From: an uncultured Blautia sp.
Lineage (GTDB): Bacteria; Bacillota; Clostridia; Lachnospirales; Lachnospiraceae
Reading direction: 5' to 3'
Assembly (NCBI GenBank): GCA_900541345.1
Contig: UQJE01000071.1
Span: forward strand, 1-12,857
DNA: 12,857 nt
Made by a program: the position numbers and the translations under genes. Each line of letters begins with the position of its first letter. Positions within the stretch are counted from its first letter, which is position 1. Shown here one piece after another: positions 1-6,940 of the stretch. The notes beneath the pieces were generated by a model that made no database searches, was not told the origin of the DNA, and worked only from the letters and a program-made list of their open reading frames with translations.

Positions 1-1110
1 TGCAATAGCGCTTGTAATCAACGCCATGTGTGCCGGAGATACAAGAGTATTTCCCTGTCCGATCGAAGTCTGCATAATAAGAGGAATACCTGATTTCTTA
101 TCCAAAGTAAAGCTGCTCGTTTTATAGGAAGTAAGAGGGAGTTTGCTGTTAAACAGAAGGTCTTCTGCCGTATCTTTCAGAGAACTGCCTCCCAGGTCGG
201 TTCCCATATCTGCAAAGGCACAGTTACAGGAATTGGCAAAGGCAGAATAAAAGTCCTCCTGCCCGTGAACCGTTCCATTATAACAATTAATCGTGTGCTC
301 TTCCATTGTTATACTTCCCTCACAAAGATAAGAATATCCCTCCAGACTTCCGTTTTTCCGGAAATAATCTAAGGCTGTCACAATTTTAAAGGTAGAGCCG
401 GGCGGATAAGCTCCGTTTGTGGCTCTGTTTAAAAGACTGCTGTTCGTCTCGTCGTTTACAAGATAGTCCCAGTTATCCGCAAGATAATTCGGATCAAAAT
501 CCGGTTTGCTTACCATCGCAAGAATCCGCCCTGTGGAAGGCTCCATTACCATGACTGCTCCTCTTCTGTCTCCCAGCGCATTGTACGCTGCCGACTGAAG
601 ATTGACACTTAAAGAGGAAATAACGGTATCCCCCATATTTTTCCGCCCCAGGAACTCATTTTTCATCTGATCCAGGAAAAATTCATGGGAACTTAAAAGC
701 TGAAAATTCGCCTCGGATTCCAGCCCGCTTTTTCCATTGGAATCGTAGCCTACCACATGCGCAAACATATTTGCATAAGGGTAGCTTCGAACTTCTGTCC
801 CGTCATCGTATACATTTGTAGTCGCAAGGATTTCTCCATCTGAAGACTGAATATTTCCGCGGATACCCCTGTCGGAAAAGGTATCCTGTCTTGTATTATA
901 CGGACTGTTGATAAATTCCTCGCTAACTGCCACATTAAAATAAACCACATATCCAATCAGGCTTAAAAAAATCAAAATAAAAAACCAGGAAACAAAGGTA
1001 TACTCTCTGTTTCTCTTTCTTTTTTTCCTAACGGATTTCTGTTCTTTTTGCCGCAGATCTTTCTCTTGCTCTTCGTACTGCCTGTTTTCGTAATCTCTCA
1101 ATTTCTTCAT
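1..1110 (-). CDS. pbpA: Class B penicillin-binding protein (PbpA-like peptidoglycan transpeptidase), C-terminus cut by window edge
   Basis: This D,D-transpeptidase cross-links peptidoglycan stem peptides outside the membrane and is the partner of the adjacent RodA/FtsW polymerase. The visible 370 residues run from a charged cytoplasmic tail (1-38), through one membrane anchor (about 39-60), into the transpeptidase domain. The catalytic STFK motif is at S239/K242 (in PPGSTFKIVT) and the SxN motif is SCN at 294-296. The KTG motif would lie beyond the left edge. The stretch between anchor and catalytic domain is short, so the large pedestal of PBP2/PBP3 is missing; this resembles actinobacterial PbpA. 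The ATG at 1110 has GAGGG nine bases upstream, but it lies inside rodA and gives an 83-base overlap. No start exists after the rodA stop that would keep the tail and anchor intact. The family call is secure; the symbol is by analogy. Confidence 0.93.
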   Translation of the reverse strand, partial: MKKLRDYENRQYEEQEKDLRQKEQKSVRKKRKRNREYTFVSWFFILIFLSLIGYVVYFNVAVSEEFINSPYNTRQDTFSDRGIRGNIQSSDGEILATTNVYDDGTEVRSYPYANMFAHVVGYDSNGKSGLESEANFQLLSSHEFFLDQMKNEFLGRKNMGDTVISSLSVNLQSAAYNALGDRRGAVMVMEPSTGRILAMVSKPDFDPNYLADNWDYLVNDETNSSLLNRATNGAYPPGSTFKIVTALDYFRKNGSLEGYSYLCEGSITMEEHTINCYNGTVHGQEDFYSAFANSCNCAFADMGTDLGGSSLKDTAEDLLFNSKLPLTSYKTSSFTLDKKSGIPLIMQTSIGQGNTLVSPAHMALITSAIA

Positions 1111-2398
1111 CCTCGTCTTCCCTCAGAATATAAAGTCCCTGAATAATCGCAATCATCAGTATGGTACTTAAAACAGAGCTTCCTCCATAACTTACAAGGG
1201 GCAGGGTCACGCCTGTAAGCGGAATGAATTTTGCAGCTCCTCCAATGGTCAAAAACACCTGAAACGCATACTCTGTTCCAAGGCCAAGAGCAATCAGCTT
1301 ATAAAACGGATTTTTAATCCGAAGAGAAATATTTACAATCATGAGGAAAAAGCTCATACAAACAAGAATGAGACAAATTGCAAAAATTCCTCCCATCTCC
1401 TCACAAATCGCACTGAAAATAAAGTCATTTTTTACAATAGGAATTTTTTCCGGAGATCCCTGACAAAGCCCCATCCCAAACCAGCCTCCCGTTCCGATTG
1501 CAAAAAGAGACTGCACAATCTGATAGCCTTCATTCTGATATACGGCCATCGGATCTCTCCATGCGCTTACTCTCTGACGCACATGCCCGAAAAGGAAGTA
1601 TGCAATGACAGCTCCTATAGAACCTCCTCCCACTCCAATTCCAAGATACACTAGTTTCTTTGTGGAGACGTAAATCATAACAAGATATGCCACAAAGAAA
1701 ATGACTGCGCTTCCCAGGTCTCTGGAAAGAACAAGAATCCCCACGTGGAGCCCTGCCACAATCGTTGCCAAAACGACTGTCCGGAAAGAATTATCTTTAG
1801 AAAGCAGCGCTGCCATGAAAAATACAAACGTAATCTTAATTGCCTCGGAGGGCTGGAATCCCATAAGGGAAAGTTTCGCTCCGTAGCTGGTCTGCGCCAG
1901 CACAAAAACTGCCCCCAGAAGAACAATGCCGATTCCAGCATATACCCAGGTAAGATTTTTGAGGAATTTCATTTTCCGTATCATAACAGGAATCACAAGA
2001 GCAACCGCACTCGCTGCTGCTACAATCACAAGCTGCTTTGTAGCTGTTTCCAAATCCAACCTGCAAAGCATAATAAATCCCACACTTAACAGCATACACA
2101 TATTGTTCAAAAGCAACAGAGATGCTTTTTTATAAAACACCCTGTATAAAATCTGGATCACCGCAAAATACGCCATCATTTCCAGATAGAAGGTAATTAC
2201 CTGAAAATTGTCTGTCTTTAAATAAATCACAAGAAATGCGGTAAAATCCATGAAAAAAATAAGCACAAGCTGCTGCCGCAACGCTTCATTTTTTTCGTCC
2301 TCGTCCTGTCGTCTTACCATATAAAAGCAATGAAAGGTATACACCACCATCAGGGTAAGAATCACATATTTTGACAATTCTACAATTACATTAATCAT
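1028..2398 (-). CDS. RodA/FtsW/SpoVE-family lipid II polymerase (SEDS glycosyltransferase) with N-terminal membrane extension
   Basis: This multi-pass membrane enzyme polymerises glycan strands from lipid II and works with the class B PBP encoded next. SEDS landmarks are FQPSEAIKI (181-189), SRDLGSA (225-231), a YQIVQSLFAIGTGG segment (292-305), NDFIF with the expected catalytic Asp at D325, and PLTGVTLPLVSYGGSS (393-408). At 456 residues it is longer than usual for the family. About 92 N-terminal residues add roughly three hydrophobic helices (about 8-27, 42-60, 64-88) before the canonical first helix. The C-terminal tail (about 427-456) is charged and cytoplasmic; its codons overlap the start of the PBP gene. 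The start lies five bases after the U32 stop, so translation is probably coupled. Sequence alone does not settle RodA (elongation) versus FtsW (division): the pairing and extension resemble actinobacterial RodA, while nearby zapA hints at division. Confidence 0.95.
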   Translation of the reverse strand: MINVIVELSKYVILTLMVVYTFHCFYMVRRQDEDEKNEALRQQLVLIFFMDFTAFLVIYLKTDNFQVITFYLEMMAYFAVIQILYRVFYKKASLLLLNNMCMLLSVGFIMLCRLDLETATKQLVIVAAASAVALVIPVMIRKMKFLKNLTWVYAGIGIVLLGAVFVLAQTSYGAKLSLMGFQPSEAIKITFVFFMAALLSKDNSFRTVVLATIVAGLHVGILVLSRDLGSAVIFFVAYLVMIYVSTKKLVYLGIGVGGGSIGAVIAYFLFGHVRQRVSAWRDPMAVYQNEGYQIVQSLFAIGTGGWFGMGLCQGSPEKIPIVKNDFIFSAICEEMGGIFAICLILVCMSFFLMIVNISLRIKNPFYKLIALGLGTEYAFQVFLTIGGAAKFIPLTGVTLPLVSYGGSSVLSTILMIAIIQGLYILREDEDEEIERLRKQAVRRARERSAAKRTEIR

Positions 2399-2403
2399 AC
2401 GCC

Positions 2404-4563
2404 TTACTCTGCTCCTCTTTTAAAATGTCCTTTCGTATATTCTCCTGGAGAAACCTTTTTCCCTTTTTCATAGGCGTTTACAAAATCACGGCATATTTTT
2501 AAAGCCTCGTCCGCTTTCTCCACTGTAAAGGAAAGACGAACTTTCTCTATTCCAAGTTCCTTTATCTGCCTTGCTTCTCCCAAAAGCCCATAGGGAATAC
2601 TGTTATAAATAATATTATAACAGGGAGTCTTTTCTTTTGTATTTTCTGTTTTCCAGGGATGACACTCACAGGAAGCATAAAATTCCTTTCCGTACCTGTC
2701 TTTCAGCCATGCACCGCTCTCTTCCTTTTTGCATCCGTACAGATTTTTCTGTACACACTGCGCAGACACCATAAGAGGAATATATCCATACACAATCATT
2801 TCACTGTCCCGGTTATCCCTGTGACGCAGCTCTCCTTCATTCAGTTCAAAAGGAACCGTATTTCTCATGACACCTTCTTCCTTCCAGAAAGAAATTGCCT
2901 CATTATTCCAGGCATACACAGAAGCATCAAGAACGCAGAATTTTTCAAGACCCGCTCGTCTCATCATTCCGTAGCTTTCCAGGTTTCGTACAAGAAAACC
3001 TTTCATTCCCCTTGAAATCCATTCTCTGGCTGTTTCCAGAAAACCTTCCGGCATTTTCCCGCGCACTATATAAGGAAGAGCAAGATACATTTCAAGTCCG
3101 CGCTCCACACCTTCGTCCAAAAGATTTTTCATGATACGGAAGGGAAGATACATTCCTGCCATCTCCGCTTCTCTTAAAAGCGTCTTTGCTGTCTCCTGGT
3201 TTTCACAGGAAACATAAAGAGAGATTTTCTCAGAAGGTGTATTTTTCCTGAATGCTTTCGATTCAGGCAAAATCCCGTCTTCTCTTCTCTTTGTTTCCAG
3301 ACACGCCTCTTCCAGAAGCGCAAGAGCCTCTCTTCGCACCTCATTTAAAACTTTTACAGGAAGAAAAATTCCTTTTTCCATCTCAATTTCCAGTTTTTCC
3401 CACATATAAGGAGTATTTCCAAGTTTCTCCATCTGCTGCCGAATTCTCGTTTCATCCATAGGATGATTCTGAGCCTCCTGCACTTCTCCGCCTGTAGCAC
3501 ATACGCAGATGTCTCCCAGTGATACCTCAAGTATAGCAGGACTTCCTGAAAAAAGACTTAATTTTCCCTTAATTTTTTCTTTTCTTTTTATAATCTCAAC
3601 AGAAACATTGCCTGTTTTCTTCTCGTTTTCAAAAGCCATCATAGAAGGTCCGTTCTGCATTTCATAATATCCTCTGCAGGAACCGCCTCGGTTAAACACA
3701 TCTACCAGATACTTCATATCCCTTTCTTCTACGTGATATGCATCTCTTTTACAGGAAGATAAAATATCCAAGTATTTTCTGTACATGGAAGTGACGGCAG
3801 CTGTATATTCCGGCTGTTTCATTCCCTCAATTTTAAGGGAAGTCACCCCCGCCTCTAAAATTTCCGGAAGAATTTCTATGGTATTGATGTCCTTTAGGCT
3901 TAACGGACATATTTCCCTACTATTTTTATATTTTCCCTTTGTGAGCGTAGTCTCATAAGGGAGCCGGCATGGCTGCGCGCATCTTCCTCTGTTTCCGCTT
4001 CTTCCTCCGAAAATGCTGCTCATAAGGCACTGCCCGGAATAACTGTAGCAAAGCGCACCGTGAACAAACGCCTCGATTTCAATCGGACTTGCCGCATGCA
4101 TTTTTTTAAGCTCCTCAAGAGAAAGTTCCCTGGCCGCCACCACTCTTGAAGCTCCCTTTTCTTCCAGAAAACGCATTCCCTCCGCCCCTGTCACTGTCAT
4201 CTGCGTGCTGGCATGAAGGGGAAGATTTGGAAAACATTTTTTTATAAAAGAAAATACGCCTAAATCCTGAACAATTACTGCATCCAGACCTTCTCTGTAA
4301 AAAGGAGAAAGATAAGCAAAGAGCCGTTCCTCCATCTCTCTGTTTTTCAACAGTGTATTTACGGTAAGATACAGCTTCTTTCCATGAATATGCGCCGTAT
4401 CAATTGCCTTTAAGAGCTCCTCCTCCCCGAAATTTTTTGCGTATGCCCTTGCACCAAAAGCTGCACCTCCTACATAAACGGCGTCGGCTCCTGCTCCGAT
4501 AGCCGCCTCAAATCCTTCATAAGACCCTGCAGGTGCTAAAAGTTCTATTTGTCTTTCTTTCAA
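2404..4563 (-). CDS. Long peptidase-U32-family protein (RlhA/TrhP-like, probable RNA hydroxylation)
   Basis: The first part is a U32 core of TIM-barrel type, starting IELLAPAGSYEGFEAAIGAGADAVYVGG in outline (6-33). It carries the family signature EAFVHGALCYSYSGQCLMS (164-182) and four cysteines spaced C-X6-C-X15-C-X3-C (C172, C179, C195, C199), then SLKIEGMKQPEY (242-253). Although the family is named for collagenases, characterised relatives RlhA and TrhP hydroxylate cytidine in 23S rRNA and uridine-34 in tRNA; I infer an RNA-modification role of this kind. A DUF3656-like segment follows (about 383-420), then a second barrel-like half (about 445-700) with further cysteines. At 719 residues it is longer than E. 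coli RlhA, which is around 650. The start is TTG with GAGAGGG about six bases upstream. A terminator separates it from zapA; rodA starts five bases after it. The exact RNA target is unknown. Confidence 0.9.
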   Translation of the reverse strand: MKERQIELLAPAGSYEGFEAAIGAGADAVYVGGAAFGARAYAKNFGEEELLKAIDTAHIHGKKLYLTVNTLLKNREMEERLFAYLSPFYREGLDAVIVQDLGVFSFIKKCFPNLPLHASTQMTVTGAEGMRFLEEKGASRVVAARELSLEELKKMHAASPIEIEAFVHGALCYSYSGQCLMSSIFGGRSGNRGRCAQPCRLPYETTLTKGKYKNSREICPLSLKDINTIEILPEILEAGVTSLKIEGMKQPEYTAAVTSMYRKYLDILSSCKRDAYHVEERDMKYLVDVFNRGGSCRGYYEMQNGPSMMAFENEKKTGNVSVEIIKRKEKIKGKLSLFSGSPAILEVSLGDICVCATGGEVQEAQNHPMDETRIRQQMEKLGNTPYMWEKLEIEMEKGIFLPVKVLNEVRREALALLEEACLETKRREDGILPESKAFRKNTPSEKISLYVSCENQETAKTLLREAEMAGMYLPFRIMKNLLDEGVERGLEMYLALPYIVRGKMPEGFLETAREWISRGMKGFLVRNLESYGMMRRAGLEKFCVLDASVYAWNNEAISFWKEEGVMRNTVPFELNEGELRHRDNRDSEMIVYGYIPLMVSAQCVQKNLYGCKKEESGAWLKDRYGKEFYASCECHPWKTENTKEKTPCYNIIYNSIPYGLLGEARQIKELGIEKVRLSFTVEKADEALKICRDFVNAYEKGKKVSPGEYTKGHFKRGAE

Positions 4564-4569
4564 AGTATT

Positions 4570-4576
4570 CCCTCTC
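4570..4576 (-). promoter_or_regulatory. Ribosome binding site fixing the TTG start of the U32 gene
   Basis: GAGAGGG lies six bases before the TTG at 4563. The protein from that TTG opens directly into the conserved U32 N-terminus (IELLAPAGS), and no ATG or GTG is as well placed. This makes the TTG the likely start. Confidence 0.7.
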
Positions 4577-4603
4577 TTTTATTTTACAAACATCTCCGGT
4601 TAC

Positions 4604-4636
4604 AGAAAAAGGAGATTACCGAAGCAATCCCCCTTT
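4604..4636 (-). terminator. Intrinsic terminator with C(UUCG)G tetraloop, between zapA and the U32 gene
   Basis: On the minus strand AAAGGGGGATTGC pairs with GTAATCTCCTTT around a TTCG loop closed by C-G. One G is bulged and there are two G-U pairs. A run of five T follows. It begins seven bases after the zapA stop. All downstream genes read the same way, so it probably cuts transcription of the U32-rodA-pbpA genes rather than ending the cluster. Confidence 0.85.
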
Positions 4637-4642
4637 GCATTT

Positions 4643-5050
4643 TTATTTTAATAATTCGTCCATCTCTTTCTCCAGCTCGTTGACCTTGCCTTCCAGAAGA
4701 CTTCTCTGCTCCAACGCTTCCTGCTGGTTCTTCTGCGCTTCTTCAATCTGCATACGGAGAGAAATAAGCTCATGCTTTAAATCGTACATTTCCTGATCTT
4801 TCTGACGAAGATCCTGTTCAAACATCTCCGCCTGCTTTTTTGCCTTAAAATAATCATCTGTAATATTAAGACTCAGAAGCATATGCTTTGTCTCCACAGG
4901 CTGCCGGCTGTATCCCGGCATGTCTACCAGCTCTTCCAGTTTATGATTCATATAGGATGCCACCTTCTGGAAATATTCCGCAGATTCGTAGCCGCCAAGT
5001 GTAATAATCTTTCCGCCGATGATTACCTGTGCTGTGTTTTTTACCGCCAT
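4643..5050 (-). CDS. zapA: Cell division protein ZapA, long clostridial form
   Basis: ZapA binds FtsZ in the cytoplasm and bundles protofilaments to stabilise the Z-ring. The N-terminal globular domain is recognisable from NTAQVIIGGKIITLGGYESA (5-24) and YFQKVASYMNHKLEEL (26-41). From about residue 65 to 135 there is a long, strongly charged coiled coil. The protein is 135 residues, longer than the roughly 85 of the B. subtilis form, with the extra length in the coiled coil. I chose the ATG at 5050 because it is preceded by AGGGAGG nine bases upstream and the protein then begins where the family begins. An in-frame ATG at 5116 would add 22 residues, but it has no ribosome binding site and sits just downstream of the likely -10 element. 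The gene has its own promoter behind ruvB and a terminator right after its stop. Confidence 0.9.
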   Translation of the reverse strand: MAVKNTAQVIIGGKIITLGGYESAEYFQKVASYMNHKLEELVDMPGYSRQPVETKHMLLSLNITDDYFKAKKQAEMFEQDLRQKDQEMYDLKHELISLRMQIEEAQKNQQEALEQRSLLEGKVNELEKEMDELLK

Positions 5051-5059
5051 TCCGATAAT

Positions 5060-5066
5060 CCTCCCT
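5060..5066 (-). promoter_or_regulatory. Ribosome binding site fixing the zapA start
   Basis: AGGGAGG lies nine bases before the ATG at 5050. The upstream in-frame ATG at 5116 has no comparable site, so the shorter ZapA is preferred. Confidence 0.8.
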
Positions 5067-5126
5067 GTAACTTCATCGCTGTCAAGCAGCGTATTATCTT
5101 CTAATATAAATTGCATTCACACATAT

Positions 5127-5164
5127 ATCATACCAATTATACTCGAATTTTGTAGAATTGTATA
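5127..5164 (-). promoter_or_regulatory. Probable SigA-type promoter of zapA
   Basis: A perfect -10 hexamer TATAAT is at 5141-5136. Seventeen bases upstream is TATACA (5164-5159), a four-of-six match to TTGACA. A second candidate -10, TGGTATGAT (extended type, hexamer 5132-5127), follows at once and shares GGTATGATA with the ruvA promoter. Either gives a leader of roughly 70-80 bases before the zapA ATG. No intrinsic terminator is visible between ruvB and this point, so ruv read-through may also contribute. Confidence 0.65.
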
Positions 5165-5188
5165 GGATTTTTTACTTTATTTTCCTTC

Positions 5189-6199
5189 TTATTTTTCGTT
5201 TTCCGGATAATCGAATCCGAGATGCCGATATGCCAGCACAGTTGCCATTCTTCCTCTGGGCGTTCTGTTTATAAAACCATTCTGCAAAAGATACGGCTCA
5301 TACACGTCCTCAAGCGTACCGGAATCCTCTCCTATGGATGCTGCCAGCGTCTCCACACCTACAGGACCGCCGTTAAAATTCAAAATCATGGTTTTCAAAA
5401 TTTTCCTGTCTGTCTGGTCAAGGCCGTACTGATCCACTTCCAGAAGGTCAAGGGCAAAACACGCCACCTCATAGCTTATTTTTCCATCATATTTCACCTG
5501 GGCAAAATCTCTCACTCTCTTTAAAAGACGATTTGCAAGTCGGGGCGTTCCTCTGGAACGCTTCGCAATCTCCGCTGCTCCTCTCTCATCAATCTCCACG
5601 CCCAGAACACCCGCTGAACGGAGCACAATAATTGTAAGCTCCTTCTGATTATAAAATTCAAGATGGTGCATCACTCCGAAACGATCACGGAGCGGAGCAG
5701 AAAGAAGCCCGGCTCTTGTTGTAGCTCCCACAAGGGTAAACTTCGGAAGGTCCAGACGAATAGAACGTGCGGAAGCTCCTTTTCCAATCATAATGTCAAT
5801 GGCAAAATCTTCCATTGCAGGATACAGAACTTCCTCCACCTGACGGTTCAGCCTGTGAATTTCATCTACAAAAAGAATATCCCCCTCCTGCAGATTGTTT
5901 AAAATAGCTGCCATCTCTCCCGGCTTTTCAATTGCAGGACCGGAAGTAATTTTCATATGGACTCCCATTTCATTTGCAATAATCCCGGAAAGCGTTGTCT
6001 TTCCAAGTCCCGGAGGTCCGTAAAACAGCACATGATCCAGAGCGTCATGTCGCTGCTTTGCCGCCTCTATATAAATTTTCAGAGTGCTCTTTGTTTTTTC
6101 CTGCCCCACATAGTCTTCCAAAGTCTGCGGACGAAGACTTCCCTCAAGAGAATAATCCTCCTCTGTCACATCTGTTGTAATAATTCTTTTTTCCATCAT
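5189..6199 (-). CDS. ruvB: Holliday junction branch migration ATPase RuvB
   Basis: RuvB is a hexameric AAA+ motor that, loaded by RuvA, pumps DNA through Holliday junctions during recombination and replication-fork repair. Visible features are Walker A GPPGLGKTT (61-69), Walker B DILFVDEIH (107-115), sensor 1 GATTR (158-162), the arginine-finger region LRDRFG (170-175), sensor 2 GTPRLANRLL (217-226) and a C-terminal winged helix with RTPRGR (312-317). The 336-residue length is normal. Two adjacent ATG codons can start it (6199 or 6196), with only a weak ribosome binding site (GAG) close by; translation is probably coupled to ruvA, which stops 13 bases earlier. As expected for Firmicutes, ruvC is not next to it; RecU usually supplies the resolvase in this group. 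Confidence 0.98.
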   Translation of the reverse strand: MMEKRIITTDVTEEDYSLEGSLRPQTLEDYVGQEKTKSTLKIYIEAAKQRHDALDHVLFYGPPGLGKTTLSGIIANEMGVHMKITSGPAIEKPGEMAAILNNLQEGDILFVDEIHRLNRQVEEVLYPAMEDFAIDIMIGKGASARSIRLDLPKFTLVGATTRAGLLSAPLRDRFGVMHHLEFYNQKELTIIVLRSAGVLGVEIDERGAAEIAKRSRGTPRLANRLLKRVRDFAQVKYDGKISYEVACFALDLLEVDQYGLDQTDRKILKTMILNFNGGPVGVETLAASIGEDSGTLEDVYEPYLLQNGFINRTPRGRMATVLAYRHLGFDYPENEK

Positions 6200-6212
6200 T
6201 CACTCTGCTTTC

Positions 6213-6821
6213 TCAGAAATTCTTTAATGCTGCCCTTAAAATTGCTTCCACATCCATAGAAGAAACGTCTCCAACTTTACGCACAGCACGAAGTGCATCT
6301 GCGGCACTGTATCCAAGCGCCACAAGTGCTTCTACCGCTTCCTGTCTGCCATCTTCTTTTTCTGCTTCTCCAAGCTCTGCTTTTTCCTGCTCATGAGCAA
6401 GCTTTAATTCAAAGGCATCCTCAAGCTTCAATTTATCCTTCAGTTCCAAAATCATCTTCTGGGCTGTTTTTTTCCCGATTCCCGGCGCTTTGGATAAAGT
6501 TTTTACATCATCCGACAAAACGGCAAAACGAAGTTCATCCGCTGTGATTCCTGATAAAATCCCCATAGCTCCTTTGGGTCCTACTCCATTTACGCCTAAA
6601 AGCAGCCGGAACACAGACAAGTCGTCTTTCGCCAGAAATCCATAAAGCTGCATTACATCTTCCCGCACATGAAAATGGGTATGGATTTTCAGCTCCTCTC
6701 CCCCATGAAGCCTTGACAAATCACTTCCTGTCATGAATATTTCATAGCCGATGCCTCCTGCCTCTATAATCGCAGAGACTTCTGTTATATCAGCTACCGT
6801 TCCCCTTATAAATGAAATCAT
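6213..6821 (-). CDS. ruvA: Holliday junction branch migration protein RuvA
   Basis: RuvA tetramers bind the four-way junction and recruit RuvB rings. Domains in order are an N-terminal OB fold (about 1-64, starting MISFIRGTVADI), two helix-hairpin-helix motifs (around GVNGVGPKGAMGIL, 76-89, and APGIGKKTAQKMILEL, 112-127), an acidic flexible linker (about 135-158) and a C-terminal RuvB-binding domain containing EALVALGYSAADALRAV (164-180). The 202-residue length is typical. The ATG has GGAG seven bases upstream. It is first in the ruv transcription unit, behind a promoter that overlaps the rnf terminator. I looked for a LexA operator (GAAC-N4-GTTC) upstream and saw none, so SOS control is not evident. 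Confidence 0.98.
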   Translation of the reverse strand: MISFIRGTVADITEVSAIIEAGGIGYEIFMTGSDLSRLHGGEELKIHTHFHVREDVMQLYGFLAKDDLSVFRLLLGVNGVGPKGAMGILSGITADELRFAVLSDDVKTLSKAPGIGKKTAQKMILELKDKLKLEDAFELKLAHEQEKAELGEAEKEDGRQEAVEALVALGYSAADALRAVRKVGDVSSMDVEAILRAALKNF

Positions 6822-6867
6822 GTTACTGCTCCAATTCTAAAAAAATATTTATGAAAATATCTTTTGT

Positions 6868-6896
6868 ATCATACCACAAGAAAAAACAAAAAGCAA
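6868..6896 (-). promoter_or_regulatory. Probable ruvA promoter, overlapping the rnf terminator
   Basis: The -10 hexamer TATGAT (6873-6868) is preceded by TGG, making an extended -10. Seventeen bases upstream is TTGCTT (6896-6891). That -35 lies in the last bases of the terminator stem and its T run. Predicted transcription starts about 40 bases before the ruvA ATG. Confidence 0.65.
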
Positions 6897-6930
6897 ATTC
6901 CCCTTAAAATCACTTTTAAGAGGAATCTGC
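6881..6930 (-). terminator. Strong intrinsic terminator of the rnf operon
   Basis: GCAGATTCCTCTTAAAA pairs with TTTTAAGGGGAATTTGC over 17 positions (two G-U pairs, no mismatch) around a GTGA loop of GNRA type (stem-loop 6930-6893). TTTTTGTTTTTT follows (6892-6881). It starts 10 bases after the rnfB stop. Confidence 0.93.
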
Positions 6931-6940
6931 TGTTTTATTT

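Noticed and set aside
1675..2099. Short minus-strand and plus-strand open frames inside rodA
   Set aside because: They lie in other frames of a gene with clear SEDS motifs and have no ribosome binding sites or recognisable domains.
4564..4603. Possible separate promoter for the U32 gene (TAAAAT at 4586-4581)
   Set aside because: The matching -35 position reads TTTTCT, a poor match, and transcription would start on top of the ribosome binding site.
5051..5110. TTGACA at about 5089-5084 upstream of zapA, considered as a -35
   Set aside because: At 17 bases downstream the hexamer is AGGATT, not a -10, and any start would fall at or past the ribosome binding site.
6839..6866. A/T-only hairpin (ATATTT-TCAT-AAATAT, extendable to 11 pairs) followed by T in the ruvA leader, considered as a terminator or attenuator
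   Set aside because: The stem has no G-C pairs and one G-U, so it would be very weak in RNA. The AT-rich leader makes such pairing likely by chance.
6822..6940. Possible LexA/SOS operator upstream of ruvA
   Set aside because: I searched by eye for GAAC-N4-GTTC and close variants and found none in this gap.
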